Positions 52,701 through 62,177 of a stretch of DNA of 64,000 bases are shown one piece after another. Made by a program: the position numbers and the translations under genes. The stretch is from Procambarus clarkii (lineage: Eukaryota; Arthropoda; Malacostraca; Decapoda; Cambaridae): contig NC_091160.1 in the NCBI RefSeq assembly GCF_040958095.1, forward strand, positions 42,396,194-42,460,193. The letters run 5' to 3'. Positions within the stretch are counted from its first letter, which is position 1. Each line of letters starts with the position of its first letter. Under the pieces are notes generated by a model. The model was not told where the DNA came from, searched no databases, and was given only the letters and a program-made list of their open reading frames with translations.

Positions 52701-54695
52701 TTTCATGGAAGGAAACACATAAAGAGAGAGTATTAGTTCTCCCATGTAATTTATAGAGACCTTTACTATATCTTAATATATCCTTTAACTTAACCCTGTT
52801 TTCTGAAGAAAGCTGTGATGCATATTATATTCCTTCTTGGGATGGAATATTAGCATAAATTATTGTTCTACCTGGATTTGAACTGGTGACTGAATGAAAT
52901 AAAGAATGATGTTCCCTCTCATGAGGTATGTGACAGATTTTTGAGAAAGAAGTCTTGTAAGGAGTCAAGAAATTGATTCTCTTATCTTGTGATTATAAAT
53001 TAAAGACTATTAATGATAACATACAAAAGATAAATTCAGAGAGCTAGTGATGGGACCCAGCTGATATTATGGTATGAAGTAAAGGACATGGTACATGTCC
53101 AATGAGAGGATAAGAGTTGTGTGAAGCAGCTTGAAAACTGCTCTGTAGACATGGAAGAAGTTAGGAGGATACATTTAGACAGGGCTTACATGATGCATTT
53201 CATTTGGACTTATTTCCTCAGAGAAAAGTTTTTGATGGATGCAGTGTCTTAAGATTTAGGGAGATTAATAATAATAGTTTTATCTATAATCCATCCTGTA
53301 CCAACACTTCAGGAATCTGTACACCAGTTAATTGACAGATGAGAGGCGAGACCAAAGAGCTGAAGCTCAATTCCCGCAAGCACAACTAGGTGAGTATAAC
53401 TAGTTGAGTGCAGTACTAAAATGAACATATATTCAAGCAAACATGTATATCTCACATACGCCATTTGAATTAAATAAGGTAAGGTAATTATGAGGAGAAA
53501 GCGCTAAAGCAGTACAGTACAGTATGATTATCTTGCACTTAAGAACTGGGATAGAGTGGAAGGAAGGAATGGTGCCAAACGCCATGAACCATTGAGGATC
53601 AAACGCCGACCTGCAAGAAGCAAGCCCATCACTGTACCAACCAGTCCAAATGTTTCGGATATTGAATACAGTAAATTATTATCTTTTAATAGGGACTCCT
53701 GAGTGTGGACCCACTGACGTATACTGAGGTTAGCACACGACTGTCTCTGGAAGAATGTTTAGAGTCCATTATGAGTGAAGCGGCGCTGATGGCTGACTCC
53801 TGTACACGAGATGATCGCCACCACAAGATCGTGAAGGAATGTGATGCAGTGAGACAAGCACTACAAGATCTTCTTAATGAATACATGGACAATGTAAGCT
53901 TACAAAATATATCTATTATTAATACAACTATGGTTAATAGTTTATTGAGACAATGAGTTGCCAAAACAAATAAAGAGTTCTTATGGGATAGATTGTGTGT
54001 AGAAACATAAACTTTGACTACTGCATGTAATTTATGGATAAATGCAACTTTCTTAAAGGAACGTACATGGCTTAATGGGTTAACAGTAAACTCTTCATGA
54101 TCTTTATGAAAAGTAATGATTATAATGGCTGCAGTAATGATGTTATTTACAATGAGAGAGATCAGACAATGAAATATATATAATAGGAAGAAATCACTGA
54201 ATAACTGTGATGGTGATGTGGTTAATATGAGCAGTAAAGTAGAAGGAAGACCGGAGAATGACATGATGGATATGAAAGGCCTCAGGAATAAATGTCAATG
54301 GTGGTGTAGGTTAAAAATGTAATGCAAGATTCACATTCAAAATACATACTGTATTACAAATTCTGTAGTAAAATATTAATCTTCTAAGGTGGAATTATTG
54401 ATAAAATTCATATAAAAAAGCCAAAATATTCACATATATACATTGAGGTTTTCATTAATTTAAATGTGGGATTTTGTCTTGGTCTGCAATAACGACAATT
54501 GAGCTTCACTTCTAGTTAGGCAGTGAAAAACTCAGAAAATTCTGTTCATACTATCATCCACTCTTCTTCACTGTTTTAGATGGGTTGCAAGGAGCCCTCA
54601 GACGATTTGAATAAAGCTGTTGACCTGGTGGGTCGCAAGACAAAGGATTTGCGGCGTCAGCTGCGTAAAGCTGTTGTTGATCATGTGTCAGACAG
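45139..54695 (+). CDS. Alpha-catenin gene, N-terminal half (seven exons, continues beyond window)
   Basis: Coding starts at the ATG at 45206 (tcaagATGg, good context). Exons 45139-45337, 48323-48512, 49485-49651, 50210-50419, 50949-51125, 53693-53893 and 54580-54695 join in one frame for 397 codons plus two bases. The protein follows alpha-catenin of flies and vertebrates colinearly: LEIRTRSLEKALEPLV, VTTLVNTKGPSKKKKGRSKR, RTLLSAVTRLLILADMVDVH, AVNTISDVV, ECDAVRQALQDLL and KTKDLRRQLRKAVVDHVSD. It covers the beta-catenin-binding/dimerisation N domain and the start of the M domain with the vinculin-binding helix. It links cadherin-beta-catenin complexes to actin at adherens junctions; the actin-binding part is not in the window. 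Several substitutions in usually invariant stretches (LEECLESI where LEERLESI is usual; a shortened ADSCTRDD) leave open a diverged paralogue. Confidence 0.93.
45586..45945. mobile_element. LINE C-terminal remnant and 20-bp tandem repeat
   Basis: 45861-45590 on the minus strand reads RHDRARLIKTFKILNNLADV, then DPDSFFKVRY, a LINE ORF2 C-terminus. 45831-45900 holds about four copies of gtgttgtacaatctagtaca. Related tgtacaatctag sequence reappears at 47870-47940 beyond the next LINE piece. Confidence 0.65.
45955..46410 (+). mobile_element. LINE reverse-transcriptase C-terminal remnant, part 1
   Basis: It reads KRSDDWQMLFNIDKCKTLPV, then after a shift KKANQTRGIIKRTFDFK and VIQLYKSLVRPHLDYC. It is continued at 47505-47760 (LKILNNLEDVDPENFF). 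The intervening 1.1 kb looks inserted. Confidence 0.65.
46411..47504. other. Insert of unknown class between two LINE parts
   Basis: It contains a gt-rich microsatellite (46476-46520) and C homopolymers (46926-46937, 47358-47371, 47466-47479). A pyrimidine-rich stretch runs 47280-47480. No coding signature or terminal repeats that I can define. Confidence 0.4.
47505..47870 (+). mobile_element. LINE remnant, part 2 and 3' UTR
   Basis: It begins with an ATG-containing stretch reading LKILNNLEDVDPENFF, then LRLNKPQCRTENRRCF. The 3' end gccggcttcctgtcctcgtc matches the remnant at 2990. Stops after YPPKL confirm decay. Confidence 0.65.
48005..48236 (-). mobile_element. tRNA-derived SINE, antisense in intron 1
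   Basis: On the minus strand: head gtggcacagtggtaacacac, B box gagttcgcatcc, body ggctggggaggattgac and a tail with cctgcccgaaacgct. It ends in tatatata at 48005. Same family as 10140. Confidence 0.8.
48323..48512 (+). CDS. Alpha-catenin exon 2
   Basis: Acceptor tcaacaacag, donor gtaaaa. VTTLVNTKGPSKKKKGRSKR is nearly the family consensus, including the basic patch of the beta-catenin-binding region. It ends DEVKKAG in phase 1. Confidence 0.95.
48583..48745. repeat. Dispersed repeat, copy 1
   Basis: It begins tttattaacaagcttaggta, then acagcaatgtactgctacc. A close copy stands at 49820-49985 in the next intron, in the same orientation. Probably the end of an unclassified retroelement. Confidence 0.65.
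48750..49005 (-). mobile_element. tRNA-derived SINE, second family, antisense
   Basis: Minus-strand copy of the element at 23931: B box gcgggttcgatccgcgg, body cccctgttacctagcagtaa, ctacgggctgcttcctgg, and end agataacctcaag at its 3' side. Confidence 0.8.
49070..49390 (+). mobile_element. LINE RT fragment interrupted by a Tigger MITE
   Basis: 49090-49188 reads YVAISDITYTTLPLTIGVPQ, then GSILGPLLFLIY, an RT palm block. A 162-bp MITE lies at 49189-49350 (ends cagtggaacctggttgagg and cagtggaacttcggttgac, TA on both sides). The RT appears to resume at 49353. The coding part is only about 120 bp. Confidence 0.75.
49485..49651 (+). CDS. Alpha-catenin exon 3
   Basis: Acceptor cttataccag, donor gtatgt. 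AARQFAEDPCASVKRASMAQ, then AARTLLSAVTRLLILADMVD is highly characteristic of the family. Confidence 0.95.
49725..50209. other. Intron with (AAT)n, LINE-like tip and dispersed repeat copy 2
   Basis: A (taa)n microsatellite at 49721-49749 is followed by tgtttatttaaaagaatatg, a LINE-like 3' tip. 49820-49985 copies the repeat at 48583. The rest is AT-rich. Confidence 0.6.
50210..50419 (+). CDS. Alpha-catenin exon 4
   Basis: Acceptor tttttcatag, donor gtgcaa, 70 whole codons. LLQLAARRQHELKDPRLRDE, then STMLLTASK follow the fly protein closely. Confidence 0.95.
50603..50725. repeat. 30-bp direct duplication with inverted third copy
   Basis: gacgtcttcaaggcacctga plus aggctgccaa occurs at 50603-50632 and 50633-50662. 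A diverged inverted copy lies at 50698-50725 (ggcagccttcatgtaccttc). The transcript could form a hairpin here in intron 4. Confidence 0.75.
50949..51125 (+). CDS. Alpha-catenin exon 5
   Basis: Acceptor aatcctccag, donor gtaagt, 59 whole codons. YVRHPELAAVKANRDFVLKQ, then EAVNTISDVV and GGLASALDDFD fit the end of the N domain. Confidence 0.95.
51239..52345. mobile_element. Intron 5 transposon-derived DNA with a tandem dimer
   Basis: TTAA at 51235 is followed by ccactgcactgtgcagagtg, an end like that at 42516. 51700-51790 and 51880-51990 are two copies of one segment (ttgtctggactcaccatacc, ataacatgtgtatatagtgt), separated by gaggcgccattttggtgagg. The same dimer occurs inverted at 55229-55640. 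The element class is uncertain. Confidence 0.5.
52346..53692. other. Intron 5 remainder
   Basis: 52349-52410 begins ttaaccactgtgctacactg with an internal repeat (actggccgagaaaact), possibly another TTAA-type end. 53560-53645 has a degenerate SINE look (gaggatcaaacgccgacctg). Otherwise nothing is recognised. Confidence 0.35.
53693..53893 (+). CDS. Alpha-catenin exon 6 (vinculin-binding helix)
   Basis: Acceptor tcttttaatag, donor gtaagc, 67 whole codons. LLSVDPLTYTE, LSLEECLESIMSEAALMADS, then ECDAVRQALQDLLNEYM: the last corresponds to the vinculin-binding helix of the M domain. A Cys replaces the usual Arg in LEERLESI. Confidence 0.95.
54580..54695 (+). CDS. Alpha-catenin exon 7
   Basis: Acceptor tcactgttttag. 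GCKEPSDDLNKAVDLVGRKT, then KDLRRQLRKAVVDHVSD. It ends gacag followed by gttagt and leaves two bases. The next exon (expected to start FLET) was not found up to 64000, so this intron exceeds 9.3 kb. Confidence 0.94.
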
Positions 54696-55228
54696 GTTAG
54701 TATTGGTCATGCATATCATACAGGTCAGTATCAGTCATGTGTATCATACAGGTCAGTATTATTCATGTGTGTGTCATACAGGTCAGTATTAGTCTTGTGT
54801 GTGTCATACAGATCAGTATTGATCATGCTTGTGTCATACAGGTCAGTAATAGCCCTTAACCGTTGGGCTGCTCTTGCAATTACAGCCTGCAACACGCCCA
54901 AGTGCAAGAAATACAAAAAATAAAAAATAAATTTTGTCTTATAAAAGTGTTCATTTGTGTTCTGTGATCATGGGAAAAAAATGAAAAAAAAATTGTAGGT
55001 GGCATATTTTGGCTGCAAAAGATCAGGGAAGTCTGGCAAAAACAGAGTTATTGACAGATCAAGCGCTGGAGGTGGTCTGCTCCACCACCACCACCTCCAC
55101 CCCAGCTGTCAAGCGGGAGTTGCCACAGATATTATTACCTAATTATTTCAATGTCTCTGATTTTTTTTGTTTGCAGTAATATTATTCAATAGTGTGTAGT
55201 GTGATACATTTATATAATAAAATGTGCG

Positions 55229-55640
55229 AACCCACTGTACAAATAAGCTGGTATGGTAAGCAAGACAATAATTGAGGTCGCGACACAGTCAGCTGATGCT
55301 CCTCCCTCACTCATCAACATTCCTACTCCCTCTATACTGTTTGTGCTGTTATTATACTATATACACACATTATATATAAGTATCTACATGTTTTGTTAAC
55401 CATAACTGTACAACTAAGCCGGTGTAGTGTCCAAACAACATTTGTGGCCACAACAAAATTGCACGACAAGAGATGCAGCAGAAGACGCCTCCTCCCTCAC
55501 CAAAATGGCTCCTCCCAACATACTCCTTTTGCTATTATATATAACGTGTGTATATAGTGAAATATGTATCTACATTTGTGTTCACCATAGCGAACCACTA
55601 AGCTGTTATGGTGAGTGCAGACAATAACAGGTGGCCACAC
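55229..55640. repeat. Tandem dimer, inverted relative to 51700-51990
   Basis: It carries tcctccctcaccaaaatggc, tgttcaccatagcgaaccac and ttatggtgagtgcagacaat, complementary to blocks in intron 5. Each site has two unequal copies. Confidence 0.65.
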
Positions 55641-57085
55641 ACGAAAATATGACATCGCAAGCAAGGCAAAGACTCAACCTAAAATGCTGCACAGTCACAT
55701 CAGGAGAAAAACAACAGTAAAGGAACAGGTAATGAATTTGAGGATAGGGGCAGACAGATTCACTACAAACGACAAGGAAGTGTGCAAGGAACTGAATAAG
55801 AAATTCCAGAAGGTCTTCACATTAGAGCAAGGGGAAGTTCCAGAGATAAGAGAAGGAATAGTTAACCAGGAACCACTAGAAGAGTTTGAGATTACCAGTG
55901 GGGATGCAAGGAAGCTCTTGGTAGAGTTGGGTTGGACATGTATATGAGTGGGATTGGGTGGTTATAAATAGGAGCTGCCTCATATGGGCCAATAGGCCTT
56001 ATGCAGTTACAATGTTCTTATATTCTTATGTTGGATGTGACAAAGGCTATAGGCCCAGATGGAATCTACCCATGGATACTAAAGGAAGTAGCAGAAGCAC
56101 TTTGCCTGCCACTCTATAGTGTATAACAAGTCACTGGTAACAGGGGAATTGCCAAAAATTTGGAAGACTGCTAATGTAGTCCCGATATACAAGAAGAGGG
56201 AGATAGACAGGAAGCACTGAACTACAGGCCAGTGTCCCTAACTTGCATACCATGCAAGCTGATGGAGAAGATTGTGCGAAAAAAGCTTGTGGAACATCTG
56301 GAGCGAAAGAACTTTGTAACACAGCATCAACATGGGTTTAGAGATGGCAAGTCCTGCCTCACAGGATTAATTGAATTCTATGACCAGGCAATACAAATCA
56401 GACAAGAAAGAGAGGGGTGGGCAGACTGCATATTTTTGTATTGCCAGAAAGCCTTTGACACAGTACCACACAAGAGGCTAGTGAAAAAGCTGGAGATGAA
56501 GGCAGGAGTGAACGAGAAGGTACGCCATTGGATAAAGGAGTACCTAAGCAACAGAAGACAGCGAGTCACTGTGAGGGGTGACAGATTGGCGAGACGTCAC
56601 CAGTGGAGTCCCACAGGGTTCAGTCCTTGGACCTATACTGTTTCTGATACATGTAAATTATCTCCCAGAGGGTATAGAATCGTTCCTCTCATTGTTTGCT
56701 GATGATGCAAAAATTATGAGGAGGATTAAAACAGAGGATGATAGTAGGAGGTAACAAGATGACCTAGATAGACTGAATGAATGATCAAACAAATGGCTAC
56801 TAAAATTCAACCTGAGTAAATGCAAGGTCATGAAACTAGGTGGTGGAAACAAGAGGCCAGACACAGGATAGCGAATGGGAAATGAAGTACTTCATGAAAC
56901 GGACAGAGAGAAAGATCTAGTTGATATCACACCAAACCTGTCTCCTGAAGCCCACATTAAAAGAATTACATTTGCGGCATACACGAGGCTGGCTAACATC
57001 AGAACAGCCTTAAGGAACCTGTGTAAGGAATTATTCAGAACCTTGTACACAGCATATGTAGGTTGTGTCGTCAGCAAATAGAATT
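55640..57085 (+). mobile_element. LINE ORF2 remnant inside the piggyBac element
   Basis: Order: MLHSHIRRKTTVKEQVMNLR and FQKVFTLEQGEVPE (linker), then an insert at 55928-56030 (cctcatatgggccaataggc). The reverse transcriptase follows: NYRPVSLTCIPCKLMEKIV, FVTQHQHGFRDGKSCLTGL, KAFDTVPHKRLVKKLE, and [14 protein letters not shown] near 56690. The C-terminal LSPEAHIKRITFAAYTRLAN ends the coding match. Catalytic FADD is present but several frameshifts break the frame. 57058-57090 matches a 30-base piece of the other LINE (34622 region). Confidence 0.85.
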
Positions 57086-57829
57086 GGTTTGACTCTTACT
57101 CTTTCCCACCGTTTCCCAAAATTACTCTTCCCACCATACTATGCACAGCGCTAATTATCAGAACAATCCTGCTATTATTATATACAGTATTGATAATCAT
57201 TACACTATTGATATTGGAACCTGTTCCGAGTAGCTGAATCTATAACAACAACTATTGATAATGTAGCTGGGGTGAGTAACTATTGCAGGGCGGTGCACCA
57301 CAGCTATGTATGTTTGGGACTATCGCACAAGATTTAAATGGCCCGCGGATTAGAGGGGGCACCCATACATTGGTCAGAGCCGATAGTAAACAGATGCCAT
57401 CTTGGAAAAAATCCAGCTTAGGCCGCCATTGAGAGGGAGCCTTAGTTATCCAACAATCACCATGATGAGTGCATCACGTTCCAGCGGCTGACCGCACCGC
57501 ACCACCCAATCAATGACTGAGGATGAAATTCATATTAAACTATTTTCTGATGTGAGGAAACTGATATTGATGACTGACATTGATAAAGACTATACACAAG
57601 AGTCCGATGGGAATGAAACCGAGAGAGAATGATATTGTGCCTACTCCGAGGGTGAGGCCTACATGCTCACCACTGCCTCCTTGCCCACACTCTACACCAA
57701 TTTTCTACCGACTACACAGTTCATGTGTTTATGTGCAGTATGAGGATGTTCAGAGCGACGAGTCAGAGATTTTGTGAAGTTGAATCAGAAAATAGCATTA
57801 CCACGCCTGTAGCTAGTACCAGTGGGATG

Positions 57830-58094
57830 CGTGGTATTACCAAACGATGTTTTGTCGCTGGCATTCCGGAAGCGCTTTGTCATGGGTTCGTATCCTGGCC
57901 GGGGAGGATTTACTGGGCGCAAATCCTTAACTGTACCCTCTGTTTAACTCAACAGTAAAAGGAGTACTTGGTTGTAACAACGTTTCTTCGCGGCGGGGAT
58001 CGTATTCCAGGGACCTGCCCGAAACGCTACGCGTACTAGTGGCTGTACAAGAATGTAACAACCCCTTTATATATCTCAAAAAAAAAAAAAATAA
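57830..58094 (+). mobile_element. SINE inside the piggyBac transposase
   Basis: Same family as 10140: gtcatgggttcgtatcctgg, ggggaggatttactgggcgc, cctgcccgaaacgctacgcg, poly(A) at 58079. The tRNA head is diverged or truncated. Confidence 0.85.
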
Positions 58095-58874
58095 ATTGGC
58101 TGCATCTCGCCCAGCCAAATGCCGCCGCATGGCATCACATGGAGACAATGAGGAACAAAGTCCCTCATGTTCACGTCATTTTACCTCATCTTCAGTTCCC
58201 GCCCGTATTGTTAGTAGACAGACTTCAGCTTGTCCACAATGTACACTGATCCCTGGCCTTGGTGCCGCTGTTGCGCCTCGCAAGACACCAGGTGTGCTTG
58301 TGTGGAGTGATGGTGCAGATTTTGTTCCACAAATTCCTGCCTTTGACAATACAGATGTTGGAATTACGAACCTTTTCTCTAATACTGATGAGGACATGTG
58401 TGAAATGGACTTTTTTACTGCATATTTTGATGAGCCACTCATGGAACATAATGTTCAGGAAATGAACAATTACACGGCTGATCTCATTGAACGTGAGGAG
58501 TTATTATCTCAATTTTCACAATTACGGCGTTGGAAAAACACTAATGTAGGTGAAATCTATGTATTTCTTGCACTATGTATGTTGATGAAACATTGTGTAA
58601 AACATGTCATCACAGATTATTGGAGCAAAGACCAGACTGTTCCAACACCATTCTTCGGGAAATGTGTGTCTCGAGACAGCAGGTTTGTGATACTCCTCAG
58701 GTGTCTTCATTTTACAAGTAATGAAGACCAGACAGAGGATGATGGATTTTGGAGGGTGAGGCACAGTCTGAATGAACTTATTAGAAAGTTCAGAGATTTT
58801 TATGTACCAGCTCAGAAGCTGGTGACTGATGAATCCCTTGTGCTTTTCAAAGGACGTGTTGCCTTCAAGCAGTA

Positions 58875-59029
58875 CACGGGAGACATCTCCTGTCACGCAG
58901 GGTGCAGTCGCACCTCCACAGATCTCCAATGGCTCAAAATGGTAATGGCTCAAAAGGGCCACCACTTACGGGCTATTCATGCCCGTGCCACCTTTTGGGT
59001 GGCTTAATCTTCATTAATCAATCAATCTT
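58875..59029 (+). mobile_element. Short SINE with 10-bp target duplication
   Basis: The insert starts cacgggagacatctcctgtc, carries gggctattcatgcccgtgcc and ends in a tcaatcaatc tail. The duplication tcaagcagta is at 58865-58874 and 59030-59039. Removing it restores colinearity with piggyBac transposases (residues FKQY). Confidence 0.9.
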
Positions 59030-61545
59030 TCAAGCAGTATATTCCCTCTAAATGTCACAGATTTGGATTGAAATTCTTTGTACTCTGTGACTGTGAAACA
59101 GGAATTGTATTACACATGATTCTATATTCCGCTACCAATGTAGACATTCTCGGTAATGACCAACATGGTTTCTCAGGTAGTGTGGTGAAGACACTGATGG
59201 CACCATGGCTGAACAAAGTCCACCTTTTATACACCAATAGCTAGTAACAAATCCCTTGCTTACTAGGTTCTTGCTTGAAAATAGAACTGGAGTGTGTGGC
59301 ACAGTAAAGGCAAAAAGAAGGGAAGTGCTTGTGTATGACAATAATATTGCAGTTGGTGACTGCCAGGTAAGAAAAACTGATCAAATATTCTCAGTGAGAT
59401 GGAAAGACAGGTGAGAAGTGAACATGTTGACAACCGTTCACACTGGCACAAAGGTGAACAGTGGCAAGGCGAACAGAAGAACAAAACAAACAATATATAA
59501 ACCAGATTGTGTTATGGACTATAACATAAACTTGCATTTGGTTGGTAAATGTGACATGATGGTGGGTGCTTTTGAGTGTGTACGTTAAATAGTGAAGTGG
59601 ACCAAAACATGTTTTTTCACCTTGTTGACGTAACCATGCTGAAGTTTCAATATGTATCTGGTGAAAACAGGTCAAATTGTTTGTTTCCGTGTGTTTAGTT
59701 TTTCTGTTGAGACAATTACTACAAAAGTTTGGCAAAGACATTCCTGGCATACAAAGACCCATTCAGAAGCCAGTATTGCACCATGCTGCTACATCCAGGC
59801 TCACTTACAGCGAGGGCCTTCAAGTACACACACTAAAACATTTACCACCAACTGGAAAGCATCCAGTAGCCCAGCATGAGTGTATTGTTTGTAAAACCTC
59901 ACAAACAAGGCCACATACATGTAAAGTGGTGCTAATGGTGTGAAGTGTGAGCCGTCCCTTTGTGTCATGTTTCAACGACTGCTTCTGCTTCAACAACTAC
60001 CACAATCTCCAGGACTTCGAAATGTCCAATAATGGTGCAAAAACCTGTAAATATTGAGTGAGTGCATGTATATATGGATGAAAAATCTGAATACATATAT
60101 GTTGTAAAAGAAAACATTTGTGTGCGAATTATTGTGACACTAATATGTGAGAGTGTATTGAATGTATGCAAGTTGTATTATAATACAACATCAAGTAACA
60201 ATACATTGAACAATACCAGTGAAAAAAAATGTGGTAAAATACGCCTAGACACTGTAAATAATGCCGTGAAAAAAATTGTGGCAACTCTGGCTGCTTGAAT
60301 GCCGGAGGCGACGCCACCGGGACGCACGCGGCTTCAGCGACCACTTGCTGTGACCTCATCATCAAATTTCTGGCTCATTCAAGTCATTGTTAAGTATAAA
60401 AAAAATTATTTTTTCCTGTGATCAGGGAACACATTTCAACACTTTTACAAGACGAAATAAGTTTTTGAAATTTGTTTTTCTTGCGCCAGAGTGTATTGCG
60501 GGCTATAATGGCAAGTGCTGCCCAGGGGTTAGTCATGTGTGTCATACAGGTCAGTACTGGTCATGTGTGTGTCATATAGGTCAGTATTGGTCATGTGTGA
60601 CATACAGGTCAGTATTGGTCATGTGTGACATACAGGTCAGTACTGATCATGTGTGACATACAGGTCAGTACTGATCATGTGTGACATACAGGTCAGTACT
60701 GATCATGTGTGACATACAGGTCAGTACTGATCATGTGTGACATACAGGTCAGTACTGATCATGTGTGACATACAGGTCGGTACTGATCATGTGTGACATA
60801 CAGGTCGGTACTGATCATGTGTGACATACAGGTCAGTACTGATCATGTGTGACATACAGGTCAGTACTGATCATGTGTGACATACAGGTCGGTACTGATC
60901 ATGTGTGACATACAGGTCGGTACTGATCATGTGTGACATACAGGTCAGTATAGGTCATGTGTGTGACATACAGGTTAGTATAGGTCATGTTTGTGTCATA
61001 CAGGTCAGTATAGGTCATGTGTGTGACATACAGGTCAGTACTGGTCATGTGTGACATACAGGTCAGTACTGGTCATGTGTGACATACAGGTCAGTATTGG
61101 TCATGTGTGACATACAGGTCAGTATAGGTCATGTTTGTGTCATACAGGTCAGTATAGGTCATGTGTGTGACATACAGGTCAGTATAGGTCATGTTTGTGT
61201 CATACAGGTCAGTATTGATCATGTGTGTCATGCAGGTCAGTATTGGTCATGTGTGTGACATACAGGTCAGTATAGGTCATGTTTGTGTCATACAGGTCAG
61301 TATTGATCATGTGTCATACAGGTCAGTATTGGTCATGTGTGTGACATACAGGTCAGTATAGGTCATGTTTGTGTCATACAGGTCAGTATTGATCATGTGT
61401 CATACAGGTCAGTATTGGTCATGTGTGTGTCATACAGGTTAGCATTGATCATGTGTGTCATACAGGTCATTACAGGTCATGTGTGTGTCATACAGGTCAG
61501 TATTGATCATGTGTCATACAGGTCATTACTGGTCATATGCAGATC

Positions 61546-62177
61546 AATACTTATAACATGCCACACGGGTATCAGCATTTTACTTATTAAAATTTGTGGT
61601 AATAAGCTTTTACTTATTAAAATTTGTGGTATTAATTTAATTAAGCTATTTAAAAAAAATATAGTTTGAATATTTTCCTAAATTGTCTTGTGAGAAAGTA
61701 CTGCATGATTGTTACCATATATACCAAAATGCCCTACTAATTACTTTCCTTTCATATAATTTGTTCAGGGCCTATAGTCTTTTTACAGGCAGTTCCCCAA
61801 TTACGGATGAGTTACTTTCTCAGACTGTGTTTGTAAAACATTTATTAGGAATGCGGATCAAGATTTTCCATAGGTGCGATGCTACAAGTGAGAGATGTGT
61901 TCCCAGGCCATCAAAGAAAACCAATATTTTTGGGACATATAATATATATAAAACCACAACATCATTTACCTTGAATGATGGAGTTATCCTGCTTGTCAAA
62001 GTTAGCTGTTTTTGAAAAGAGTGAAGTGGTATAATTACTCAGTACATGAATAAATAAATGAAAATACATGTGCACTGTATTGCTGGTTCACCATTTTGTA
62101 ATTGGCGTCACGAGTAAATGCCTCCCCACCCTCCTCCTATCTCCACTGCAGGGGCCCCCACCCCACCAACACAGTAA
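61546..62177. other. Intron 7, AT-rich, unassigned
   Basis: A tandem echo of tttacttattaaaatttgtg at 61579 and 61609. No exon with the expected FLET start was found. Confidence 0.4.

Larger units (their letters stand above)
57513..60020 (+). pseudogene. piggyBac-like transposase, broken by two SINEs
   Basis: The acidic start MTEDEIHIKLFSDVRKLILM is at 57513. After a SINE (about 57830-58094) the core resumes: AYFDEPLMEHNVQEMNNYTA, VGEIYVFLALCMLMKHCVK, YWSKDQTVPTPFF, FRDFYVPAQKLVTDESLVLF. A second SINE (58875-59029, duplication tcaagcagta) splits the domain. It continues RFGLKFFVLCDCETGIVL and GFSGSVVKTLMAPW. Beyond 59245 come frameshifted pieces (TGVCGTVKAKRREV) and a Cys-rich end (CIVCKTSQTRPHTC). 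This is the DDD-type transposase family that cuts at TTAA. It is dead. Confidence 0.85.
54860..60528 (+). mobile_element. Composite piggyBac-like transposon
   Basis: The left end (ccgttgggctgctcttgcaa, then ttttgtcttataaaagtg) and the right end read on the minus strand (cccctgggcagcacttgcca, then ttcgtcttgtaaaagtg) are inverted repeats at least 90 bp long. TTAA lies at 54856-54859 and TTAG at 60529-60532, the expected target duplication with one decayed base. Inside are a piggyBac transposase relic (57513-60020), a LINE (55640-57085) and two SINEs. It is inserted in the minisatellite of alpha-catenin intron 7. Confidence 0.82.
54681..61545 (+). repeat. 28-29-bp minisatellite split by a transposon; resembles exon 7 donor junction
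   Basis: Left part 54681-54855, right part 60533-61545, about 40 units in all. The unit is tgatcatgtgtgacatacag followed by gtcagtac. The exon 7 end reads tgatcatgtgtcagacag, then gttagtat. The array begins exactly at the exon border, so it is most simply an amplification of the splice-donor junction. Each unit has cag followed by gtcagt, close to the 5' splice-site consensus. Confidence 0.9.

Noticed and set aside
53686-54264. Minus-strand 192-codon frame
   Set aside because: Antisense shadow of alpha-catenin exon 6.
58039-59007. 322-codon domesticated piggyBac gene
   Set aside because: The frame starts in a SINE tail and ends in another SINE; the transposase downstream is frameshifted, so it is a relic.
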